Below, in pieces: positions 36,480 through 43,817 of a DNA stretch of 64,000 nt. Source of the DNA: Bordetella pertussis 18323 (GTDB lineage Bacteria; Pseudomonadota; Gammaproteobacteria; Burkholderiales; Burkholderiaceae_B). The stretch lies in the NCBI RefSeq assembly GCF_000306945.1, contig NC_018518.1:2046001-2110000 (forward strand), read 5' to 3'. The notes beneath the pieces were generated by a model. That model saw only the letters and a list, made by a program, of their open reading frames with translations. It searched no databases and was not told the origin of the DNA. A program made the translations under genes and the position numbers. How positions within the stretch are numbered: position 1 is the stretch's first letter; every line of letters starts with the position of its first letter.

Positions 36480-37084
36480 GTCGAACGGCGCTCCATCAAG
36501 GCCCAGGCAATGGTGCCGGCATCGACATACTCGAGCTCGCTGCCGGCCGGCACGCCGCGCGCCAGCCGGGTGACTTTCAGGCCGCGCTCGCTCAGGGCAT
36601 CGTCCAGGAAGTGGGCCGTCGTCTCGCCCTCGGCGGTGAAATTGGTGGCCAGGATGACCTCCTGGACCACGCCGTCGCAGGCGCGCTCGATGACGCGCTG
36701 GAAGTCGAGCTCGCGCGGCCCCACCCCTTCCAGCGGCGCGATGCGTCCCATCAGCACGTAGTACAGCCCGCGGTAGCCGTGGCTGGACTCGATCATGTTC
36801 TGGTCGGCCGGCGTCTCGACGATGCACAGCAGGCCGGGATCGCGCTTGGGATTGGCACAGGTCGCGCAGACCTCGTCTTCGGTGAAGCTGTTGCAGCGCG
36901 CGCAATGGCGCAGGTGCTGCACGGCGGCGGAAAGCGCGCGGCCCAGCATGTCGGCCCCCTGCAGGTCGTGCTGCAGCAGGTGATAGGCCATGCGGCGGGC
37001 CGAGCGCACGCCCACGCCAGGCAGGCGGCGCAACGCCTCGATCAGGGCGATCAGCGGTTCGGGTTCGGGTAGTTGGGGATCCAT
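36476..37084 (-). CDS. recR: recombination mediator RecR
   Basis: A 202-aa cytoplasmic DNA-repair protein that with RecO/RecF loads RecA at gaps. It has an N-terminal helix-hairpin-helix ([20 protein letters not shown]), the C4 zinc finger [16 protein letters not shown] (about 56-71), and a Toprim domain ([15 protein letters not shown]). The C-terminal Walker-like segment is [17 protein letters not shown]481 copy 2 abuts its stop codon; because the duplicated target CTAG includes TAG, the protein ends normally (MERRST). It lies in the conserved order dnaX-ybaB-recR. Confidence 0.97.
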   Translation of the reverse strand: MDPQLPEPEPLIALIEALRRLPGVGVRSARRMAYHLLQHDLQGADMLGRALSAAVQHLRHCARCNSFTEDEVCATCANPKRDPGLLCIVETPADQNMIESSHGYRGLYYVLMGRIAPLEGVGPRELDFQRVIERACDGVVQEVILATNFTAEGETTAHFLDDALSERGLKVTRLARGVPAGSELEYVDAGTIAWALMERRST

Positions 37085-37134
37085 CGCGCAGACAGCAGCG
37101 CGCCCGGCGGCCCGGCTGGGCCGCCAAGGCGATA

Positions 37135-37461
37135 TCAGAACGGCAGCTTCATGCCCGGGGGCAGCGGCATGCCGGCGGTCACCGACGCCATTTTTTCCTG
37201 CGAAGTGGCCTCGGCCTTGCGCAGCGCGTCGTTGAACGCCGCGGCCACCAGGTCTTCGAGCATGTCCTTGTCCTCGCCCAGCAGGCTGGCGTCGATGGCC
37301 ACCCGCTTGACGTCGTGGCGGCAGGTCATGGTGACCTTGACCAGGCCGCCGCCCGCTGCGCCTTCGACCTGGATCTCGGCCAGCGCGTCCTGCGCCTTCT
37401 TCATGTTTTCCTGCATTTGCTGCGCCTGGCGCATCAGGCCGGCGAGTTGTCCTTTCATCAT
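37135..37461 (-). CDS. ybaB: YbaB/EbfC nucleoid-associated protein
   Basis: A 108-aa small DNA-binding protein. The family signature is visible: [20 protein letters not shown] at the N-terminus, then [26 protein letters not shown] and [21 protein letters not shown]. It forms dimers that bind DNA. The start is ATG 37461 with AGGAAG upstream. It sits between dnaX (46 bp) and recR (50 bp) in their usual operon. Confidence 0.95.
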   Translation of the reverse strand: MMKGQLAGLMRQAQQMQENMKKAQDALAEIQVEGAAGGGLVKVTMTCRHDVKRVAIDASLLGEDKDMLEDLVAAAFNDALRKAEATSQEKMASVTAGMPLPPGMKLPF

Positions 37462-37507
37462 GATCGATGCTTCCTCGGATTAGGGGATTGAGTCTGACCG
37501 GCGCCGC

Positions 37508-39598
37508 TCAGGCGGCCGGCGGATTGTCTACATGGCGGATCGAGCCGGGCACGACGCGGCCGCCGAAATCGGCGACCAGCGCCTGCACGAAGGGATCGAC
37601 CGCCACCGCGTCTTCGGCGGCCTGCTGGCGCGCCGCGCGTTCGATCTGGGCCACCGCATGCGCGGTGCCGTCTCCGGTGACGCCGACTTCGATCTCCAGC
37701 CGCAGGCCCTGGCCGAAATGTTCGCACAGCACGGTCTGCAGGCGCACGCGGCTTTCGCTTTCGGCCAGCGTGCGCACGGCCACGCGCAACAACACCGCGT
37801 CGCCCTGCACACCGGCCCACTCGCTCTGGCGCGCCAGTTCGGCGGCAAGGCCGGTGACCGGCAAGCGCGCGGCCAGCTCGGGCCAGCCGGTCGGCGACAT
37901 GTCCGCAAGGCGCGACCGCGCCGCGCGGCCACGGCCGCCGGATTCGCGGCGCGGCGTCGGCGCCCGTGGCGCCGGCATGGCCGCGGCAGCGGGCGCCAGC
38001 GTTTCGAATTCGTCGTCCGGATCGGCGGTGAAGCTGTGCTCGGGCACGAAGCCGCCGCCAGCCTCGTCGGGAATGGCCTCGTCGACCCAGGCCGGCGGAC
38101 CGTCGTCGTCCGCCGCGACCGGCGCCGGCGCGGCCGCGGGCTGGGCCGGCGCGGGGGCGGCCACGGCCTCGGGCAGGTCCTCCCAGGGCGGCACTGGCGC
38201 CGGCGCGGGCTCGGCGGCGCGGGCCTGGGCCGCCGGCGCCGCCACGGGTTCGGGTTCGGCGACAGCCGGCGGCGTCGCCGCAACCGGCGTGGCCGCGGGC
38301 CGGGGCGCTGGCTCAGGCTCGGGTTCAGGCTCGGGCGCGGGCTGCGGCTTTGATTCGGATCGGGCTACGGCGCGCGGAGCCGCGGCGGCCTGCGGCGCAA
38401 GCGCGGGCGCAGGCGTTGGTTCGGGCCGGGTTTCGGCCGGCGCCGCGGCGGCGGGCGCCGCGGCCCGCGGCGTCGTGTCGGCGCGCGGCGCCTGCACGGC
38501 CGTTGCCGGGCCGGCCTCGCCATTGAGCGCCAGCATGCGCAGGCAGGCCATCACGAAACCGGCATACTCGTCGGGCGACAGCGTCAGCTCGCCACGGCTG
38601 TGCACGGCCACCGAATAGAACAGTTGCACCGCATCGGGATGCAGGGCGGCGGCCAGGCGCGTAATGTCCTCGGTCAGCGGATCGTCCTGCGGCAAGGCGC
38701 CGCGCACGCGCTGCTCGATGGCCACCCGCGACAACAGCACCGCCAGGTCGGCCAGCGCGCCGGCATACGACAGGCCGCGCACCGCCAGCTCATCGGCCAC
38801 CGCCAGCACCCCGGCGGCGTCGCCCGAGGCCAGCGCATCCAGCAGGCGTACCAGATGGCGCTGGTCGATCGTGCCCAGCATGCCGCGCACCGCTTCTTCG
38901 CTGAGATTGCCGGCGCTATAGGCAATGGCCTGGTCGGTCAGCGACAGCGCGTCGCGCATGGAACCGCCGGCCGCCTGGCCGATCAGGCGCAGCGCCGGCA
39001 CTTCGAAGCCGATCTGCTCTTCGCCCAGCACTGCCTGCAGATGCCCCACGATCGCGTCGGGCGGCATCTGCTTGAGATTGAACTGCAGGCAGCGCGACAA
39101 CACCGTGACCGGGATTTTCTGCGGATCGGTGGTCGCCAGGATGAACTTGACGTGCGGCGGCGGCTCTTCCAGCGTCTTGAGCATGGCGTTGAAGGCATGC
39201 CCGGTCAGCATGTGCACTTCGTCGATCATGTAGACCTTGAAGCGGCCGGCCCCCGGCGCGTAGACCGCCTGCTCGAGCAGCTGGGTCATTTCCTCGACGC
39301 CGCGGTTGGAGGCGGCATCGAGCTCGAGGTAGTCGACGAAGCGGCCCGCATCGATTTCGGTGCAGGCGCGGCATTGGCCGCAAGGCTTGGACGTGATGCC
39401 GTTCTCGCAATTGAGCGACTTGGCCAGGATGCGCGACAGGGTGGTCTTGCCGACCCCGCGCGTACCGGTGAACAGCCAGGCATGATGCAGGCGCTGCGTG
39501 TCCAGCGCGTGCGTGAGGGCTCGCACCACGTGATCCTGCCCGATCAGGGTATCGAAGGATCGCGGGCGCCACTTGCGGGCCAGTACCAGATAAGTCAT
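37508..39598 (-). CDS. dnaX: DNA polymerase III subunits tau/gamma
   Basis: A 696-aa clamp-loader subunit. N-terminal AAA+ core: ARKWRPRSFDTLIGQDHVV, Walker A FTGTRGVGKTTLSR, the zinc finger C...CGQCRACTEIDAG, Walker B VYMIDEVHMLTGHAFNAMLKTLEEPP. Residues from about 360 to 560 form a Pro/Ala/Glu-rich linker typical of tau, and a C-terminal domain follows (WPELAARLPVTGLAAELARQS). I chose the ATG at 39598 (MTYLVLARKW), the conserved start; the frame is open upstream but enters the 4.5S terminator. First gene of the dnaX-ybaB-recR operon. Confidence 0.97.
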   Translation of the reverse strand: MTYLVLARKWRPRSFDTLIGQDHVVRALTHALDTQRLHHAWLFTGTRGVGKTTLSRILAKSLNCENGITSKPCGQCRACTEIDAGRFVDYLELDAASNRGVEEMTQLLEQAVYAPGAGRFKVYMIDEVHMLTGHAFNAMLKTLEEPPPHVKFILATTDPQKIPVTVLSRCLQFNLKQMPPDAIVGHLQAVLGEEQIGFEVPALRLIGQAAGGSMRDALSLTDQAIAYSAGNLSEEAVRGMLGTIDQRHLVRLLDALASGDAAGVLAVADELAVRGLSYAGALADLAVLLSRVAIEQRVRGALPQDDPLTEDITRLAAALHPDAVQLFYSVAVHSRGELTLSPDEYAGFVMACLRMLALNGEAGPATAVQAPRADTTPRAAAPAAAAPAETRPEPTPAPALAPQAAAAPRAVARSESKPQPAPEPEPEPEPAPRPAATPVAATPPAVAEPEPVAAPAAQARAAEPAPAPVPPWEDLPEAVAAPAPAQPAAAPAPVAADDDGPPAWVDEAIPDEAGGGFVPEHSFTADPDDEFETLAPAAAAMPAPRAPTPRRESGGRGRAARSRLADMSPTGWPELAARLPVTGLAAELARQSEWAGVQGDAVLLRVAVRTLAESESRVRLQTVLCEHFGQGLRLEIEVGVTGDGTAHAVAQIERAARQQAAEDAVAVDPFVQALVADFGGRVVPGSIRHVDNPPAA

Positions 39599-39681
39599 GG
39601 GCGGATTGTAGAGCCAGTTGCGCGCGCCCGGCACGGCGCGCTGGTTCACTGACCGGCGCGCGAACGCGCCCGCCGGAATGC

Positions 39682-39753
39682 AAAAGGGGCGCCGCAACCA
39701 GGAATGATGCGATCCGCCTGGATCGCGATACATTCCGGTCACGGCGCCCCTTT
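39682..39753 (-). terminator. long hairpin terminator after the 4.5S RNA gene
   Basis: AAAGGGGCGCCG (39683-39694) pairs perfectly with CGGCGCCCCTTT (39742-39753). The loop contains a second, imperfect hairpin (GGAATG..CGATCC / GGATCG..CATTCC). On the minus strand the arm ends in CCCCTTTT. It lies 15 bp after the 4.5S RNA gene and about 85 bp before the dnaX start. Confidence 0.8.
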
Positions 39754-39767
39754 CAGGGATACCGGTA

Positions 39768-39862
39768 GGCGAGCCTTACTCCGGCACTGGTTCTGAACGA
39801 CTATGGCTGCTTCGTTCCCGACCTGACCAGATTCACCGCCGAACCATGCGAAGGGGCCCGCC
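39768..39862 (-). ncRNA. ffs: 4.5S signal recognition particle RNA
   Basis: Minus strand contains the universally conserved SRP core GGTCAGGTCGGGAACGAAGC followed by AGCC (39820s-39790s), with a GGAA-type tetraloop and the asymmetric AGCAGCC loop. The ends pair: 5' GGCGGGCC (39862-39855) with 3' GGCTCGCC (39775-39768), with one G-U pair, giving 95 nt. The RNA binds Ffh and guides inner-membrane proteins to FtsY. A -10-like TAGAAT at 39876-39871 is suitably placed. The ends are inferred from pairing. Confidence 0.93.
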
Positions 39863-39893
39863 AGCTACGCATTCTAACAGAATGCGTAGCTGG
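39861..39893. repeat. 15-bp perfect palindrome upstream of ffs
   Basis: CCAGCTACGCATTCT (39861-39875), loop AAC, AGAATGCGTAGCTGG (39879-39893). With the flanks GGGC and GCCC the inverted repeat extends to about 22 bp with one mismatch. It overlaps the expected ffs promoter and 5' end. Confidence 0.75.
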
Positions 39894-39896
39894 CGA

Positions 39897-40400
39897 GCCC
39901 CGGCCCGACCGGACCCATCAGGGTCCGGTCGGGCCGTCGGGGCAAAGGGGTGGGCCCCCTCCCCAGCCCTCCCCCCGAGGGGGAGGGGGTGGTGGGAGGG
40001 TAGTGTGGAGCGACGGTTTGCGTGTCTGGCTGCGGTGGGGTGCTGCTTGGGGCGGCCTGCGCCTATCCCCTGGCGGGGATGGCGCGGCCTTGCACCGGTG
40101 CCCGTCCCGCATGAGGACTGCCGCCTGCCCATGCGTGTGCCTGTCCCCGCAGGGACAGGCACACGCAGCAGCGGTTCAGCGCGACGGTTCGTGTGCCTGG
40201 CTGCGGTGGGGTGCTGCTTGGGGCGGCCTACGCCTATCCCCTGTCGGGGATGGCGTGGCCTTGCACCGGTGCCTGTCCCGCATGAGGACTGCCGCCTGCC
40301 GTGCGTGTGCCTGTCCCAGCGGGGACAGGCACCCCGCAGTACGCCATCGACGCTTCGCCGCCAAGACGGTATCTGCCCCCGCGAGGACAGGCTCCCGACG
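39897..40400. repeat. gene-free repeat region: 171-bp tandem repeat with hairpins
   Basis: About 500 bp between ffs and addA. Two copies of a roughly 160-bp unit start at 40011 and 40182 (period 171), sharing CTGCGGTGGGGTGCTGCTTG and the following text. Each ends in a hairpin: GCGTGTGCCTGTCCC / complement at 40133-40166 (15-bp perfect stem, 4-nt loop) and GTGCCTGTCCC / complement at 40307-40332 (11-bp stem). The same hairpin family recurs at 48221 and 56351. The open frames here are repetitive and not believable as genes. The second hairpin lies just after the addA stop and could act in 3'-end formation. Confidence 0.75.
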
Positions 40401-43400
40401 CTACAGGTCGATCCAGGCGCGGGCGCGGGGGAAGTAGAGGGCGGCGCGGGCGGGGCGGCCGTCCAGGGCGGTGACCTGGGCGCAGTAGCGCATCAGTTGC
40501 TCGCCATGGCGCTGGCGCATGCGGATCGCGAATTGTTCGGGCGTCTCGTGTTCATGCGGACGGCCGGTCTTGTAGTCGACGATGAGCCAGCCATCTTCGG
40601 TGCTCAGCGCCAGGTCGATGACCGATACGCGGCCGGCGGCGTCGATGAGGGGCCATTCGCGGCGCGCGCGGGCCTGGCCGAGCAGCCAGCGGCCGCGCTC
40701 GTCGTCCAGCGTGGACTGCAGCGTATCCAGCACGGCCTGCGCGGCGGCGTCGGCCTGCCCGGCCGGGATGCCGGCGCGGGTCAGCTGGCGCCGCATGGCC
40801 GGCAGGCGTACGGCCAGCGCATCGGCCGACCAGTGCTGCGGGCCGTCGCCGCCGATGCGCGCCAGCCAGGCATGCGCCAGCGTGCCGACCGCCGCGTCAT
40901 AGCCCGCTTCCAGTTGCCAGGACGGATGCTCGGCGCCTTGCCCGCCGCCGTATACGCCCGCCGCGGCCTCGCGCGGCAAGGTCCGGGCCGCCAGGCTCGC
41001 CAGCCCGGCGCCGGCCAGGCGGCGCAGCGGCTCGCCCACGAGCGCCGGCTGCTCGCCCGTGGCCGCCGCCTGGTCTTGCGCCACGTCGGGCGGCTGCGGC
41101 ACCGACAGGTGCGGCCACAGCCGGCCCAGCAGGCTGGCCGACGCGGGCGTGCGGGCCTGGCCGCTGGCCGCGTCGACCGCCACGTGCGCCACCAGGTGCA
41201 GGCGCTGGCGCGCGCGCGTGGCCGCCACGTAAAACAGGCGGTCGGTTTCGTAGGCGGCGCGGCGCGCCTCGCGCGCGCCCAGGTAGCGCGACACCGGGTC
41301 GGCCTCGGTTTCGGCGCGCGGCTTGATCGGACCGAGCAGCACCCTGCCCCTGCTTTGCTCGAAACGCACCAGCGGCGCCTGGTCGCCGCGCGGCGCCCGA
41401 TGCAGGCCGTACAGGATGACGGTATCGAACTGCAGCCCCTTGGATTTGTGCATGGTCATGATTTCGACCGTGCCCTGCTCGCCGGTGGCCTGCGGCGCGG
41501 CGAACAGGCGCGCCACCGCGGTGTCCAGCAAGCCGGCGTCCAGTCCGCCGTGCGGCGCCAGCCGCTCGATCAGCTGGAACAGGCTTTCGGCATCGCTGGC
41601 CGCGCTGGATCCCGCATACAGGCCAGGCCCGCCCAGGCGCCGCCACAATTGCTCCAGCCAGGCGGCCAGCGGCAGCAGGCCGGCGTCATTGGCGCGATCC
41701 AGCAGGATCGCCGCCACGGCGCGCAGGCGCCGGTATTCGTCGGGCGCCAGCGCCTGCTCGGCCAGACAGCCCGGCGCCGGCGCATCGAACAGGCTGCCCT
41801 GCCCGCCCTCGGAGCGCGCCGCGCCGCGCAGCGCGCGTTCGAGCAGCGTGGGCACCGGCGTCAGTTGATCGGCGCCGAACAGGCGTTGCAGCGAAGTCAG
41901 GGTCAGGCCGCACCATGGCGCGCGCAGCACCGACAGCCAGGCCAGCCGGTCGCCCGGATGCGCCAGCGCGCGCGCCAGCTGCACCAGATCGGCCACCACG
42001 GGGCGCAGCCCCAGCGGCACCAGCTCGACGGCGCGGCAGGGAATTCCTTCCTGCGCCAGGCGGCGCGTCAGGCTGCCCAGGTGGCTGCGGGCGCGCACCA
42101 GGATCGCGACGGGATGGCGGCTGCCTTCGTGCTCGGCCAACGCCGCGCGCACCAGGCCGACCGCGATGTCCTCGGCCTGCCTCTCGGCGCTGGCGGCGTC
42201 GCCGCATTCCCAGGCGGGGTGGAACAGCACCGCCTCGCCCGGCGCCGTCTCGTGGAACGCGGTCGAGGGGCTGTAGGCAATGGCGCCGGAATCCGCGTCA
42301 TTGGCGCGCGGCAGCAATTGCGCGAACACGCGGTTGACCCAATCCACCACGCCGCCTTGCGAACGGAAGTTGTCGGTCAGCTGCAGGAAGCCCGGCCGGA
42401 TCTGGCCCACGCCCCGCTCGGCCACCTGCAGGAACAGGCCGACCTCGGCCTTGCGGAAACGGTAGATGGACTGCATCGGGTCGCCCACCAGGAACAGCGT
42501 GCGGCCATCGCCGTCCTGCCAGCCGGCGGTCAGCGTGGCCAACAGGTCGATCTGGCCCTGGCTGGTGTCCTGGAATTCGTCGATCAGCAGATGGCGGATC
42601 GACGCGTCCAGCTTGAGCAGCAATTCGCCGGGATCGTCGCCGCTGCCCAGCGCGTAGGCCGCGCGCTGGGCGATCTCGATGAAGTCGACTTCGCCGGCCC
42701 GCGCGAACTGCACGCGCAGCTGCGCCACCGACAGCGCCAGCGTGGTCAGCTGCGCGCTCAGCACATCCCATTGCGCGTCCGAGAAATGCGCATCAGGCAT
42801 GTCGCGCACCGCCGCCAGCGCGCGCACCCAGGGCGCGCCGCCATCGCAGGCGGCCAGCCAGGCGGTGAACGGCTCCTTGTGGTCGCAGCCGGCCGGAAAC
42901 CCCAGGTTCTTGTTCACGCCCTTGGGGCTGCGCAAGGCGCCCGTGCCGGTCAGCAGCAGATGCGCCAGCGCGCGCCATTGGTCCAGCGCCTCGGCCATGG
43001 GCGGCAAGGGAGCGTCCCAATCCTGCAAGGCCGCCAGCCGCGCATCGCCGCTGCCCGCCAGCGCCGCCGCGGCCAGGCGCGCCGGCCCGCACAAGGCCTG
43101 GCTCCAGCCGCGCGGCAATTGCCCGCACAGGCTGTCCAGCTCGTGTTCGAGCGCCTCGGCCAGCGATGCTTCCAGGCCATCGCGGTCCAGCCCGAACTGC
43201 AGCAGCGGCATCCATTGGTCGCGCTGGCCCAGCATCGCGGCGATGGCGTCCTTGGCGGCCTGCACGTCGACGTCCAGGTGCGCCAGCAAGGCGCGCACCG
43301 CGTCGTGCTCGTCGGCCAGTTCCAGCGTGGCGCGCGCCGCCGCCTCGTAGTGCGCGCGCGCGTCGTCGGCGATATCGGGCATGCCACCCAGTTCCGACAG

Positions 43401-43805
43401 CCAGGGCATGCCGCGCACCAGGCCGGCGCAGAACGAGTCGATGGTGCGGATGGCCAGCCGCGCCGGGTGATCGAGCAGGTGCCAGCCCTGCTCCTGGTCG
43501 CGCGCCAGGGCGGCGCGCGCCAGTTCCCAGCTGCGCCGCTCGTGCGCCGAGCGCGGCGGCTCGCCGGCGCCCAGGCTCAGCTTGTGCAGCACGCGCGCGT
43601 GCATCTCGGAGGCGGCCTTGCGCGTGAAAGTGATGGCGACGATTTCCTCGGGCCGCGTCACGGTGGCCAGCAAGGCAAGAATGCGGTCGGTCAGCAGTTC
43701 GGTCTTGCCCGAACCCGCCGGCGCCTGCACCAGGAACGAGCGCGACGGGTCCAGCGCCTGGCGGCGCGCGGCGTGGTCATGCGGCAAGCGTTCGGGTTCG
43801 GTCAT
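40401..43805 (-). CDS. addA: AddA-type UvrD helicase-nuclease
   Basis: A 1,134-aa superfamily 1 helicase for double-strand break end processing. N-terminal Walker A QAPAGSGKTELLTD (residues 28-40), motif Ia AITFTRKAASEM, Walker B LLIDEFQDTSQGQ, motif III FLVGDPMQSIYRFRKAEV, motif V MTMHKSKGLQFDTVIL and motif VI VAATRARQRLHLV. The C-terminus carries a RecB-like nuclease with RVSVIDLALSTEDGWLIVDYKTGRP (the Asp and DYKT catalytic residues). It starts 12 bp after the stop of the addB-like gene. Together they should form the beta-proteobacterial AddAB complex. Confidence 0.93.
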   Translation of the reverse strand: MTEPERLPHDHAARRQALDPSRSFLVQAPAGSGKTELLTDRILALLATVTRPEEIVAITFTRKAASEMHARVLHKLSLGAGEPPRSAHERRSWELARAALARDQEQGWHLLDHPARLAIRTIDSFCAGLVRGMPWLSELGGMPDIADDARAHYEAAARATLELADEHDAVRALLAHLDVDVQAAKDAIAAMLGQRDQWMPLLQFGLDRDGLEASLAEALEHELDSLCGQLPRGWSQALCGPARLAAAALAGSGDARLAALQDWDAPLPPMAEALDQWRALAHLLLTGTGALRSPKGVNKNLGFPAGCDHKEPFTAWLAACDGGAPWVRALAAVRDMPDAHFSDAQWDVLSAQLTTLALSVAQLRVQFARAGEVDFIEIAQRAAYALGSGDDPGELLLKLDASIRHLLIDEFQDTSQGQIDLLATLTAGWQDGDGRTLFLVGDPMQSIYRFRKAEVGLFLQVAERGVGQIRPGFLQLTDNFRSQGGVVDWVNRVFAQLLPRANDADSGAIAYSPSTAFHETAPGEAVLFHPAWECGDAASAERQAEDIAVGLVRAALAEHEGSRHPVAILVRARSHLGSLTRRLAQEGIPCRAVELVPLGLRPVVADLVQLARALAHPGDRLAWLSVLRAPWCGLTLTSLQRLFGADQLTPVPTLLERALRGAARSEGGQGSLFDAPAPGCLAEQALAPDEYRRLRAVAAILLDRANDAGLLPLAAWLEQLWRRLGGPGLYAGSSAASDAESLFQLIERLAPHGGLDAGLLDTAVARLFAAPQATGEQGTVEIMTMHKSKGLQFDTVILYGLHRAPRGDQAPLVRFEQSRGRVLLGPIKPRAETEADPVSRYLGAREARRAAYETDRLFYVAATRARQRLHLVAHVAVDAASGQARTPASASLLGRLWPHLSVPQPPDVAQDQAAATGEQPALVGEPLRRLAGAGLASLAARTLPREAAAGVYGGGQGAEHPSWQLEAGYDAAVGTLAHAWLARIGGDGPQHWSADALAVRLPAMRRQLTRAGIPAGQADAAAQAVLDTLQSTLDDERGRWLLGQARARREWPLIDAAGRVSVIDLALSTEDGWLIVDYKTGRPHEHETPEQFAIRMRQRHGEQLMRYCAQVTALDGRPARAALYFPRARAWIDL

Positions 43806-43817
43806 GGCTGGCGGCCC

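Noticed and set aside
39897..40400. CRISPR-like array (repeats with spacing of 171 bp and short hairpins)
   Set aside because: Only two units, each about 160 bp and themselves near-identical throughout; no short repeats with unique spacers and no cas genes.
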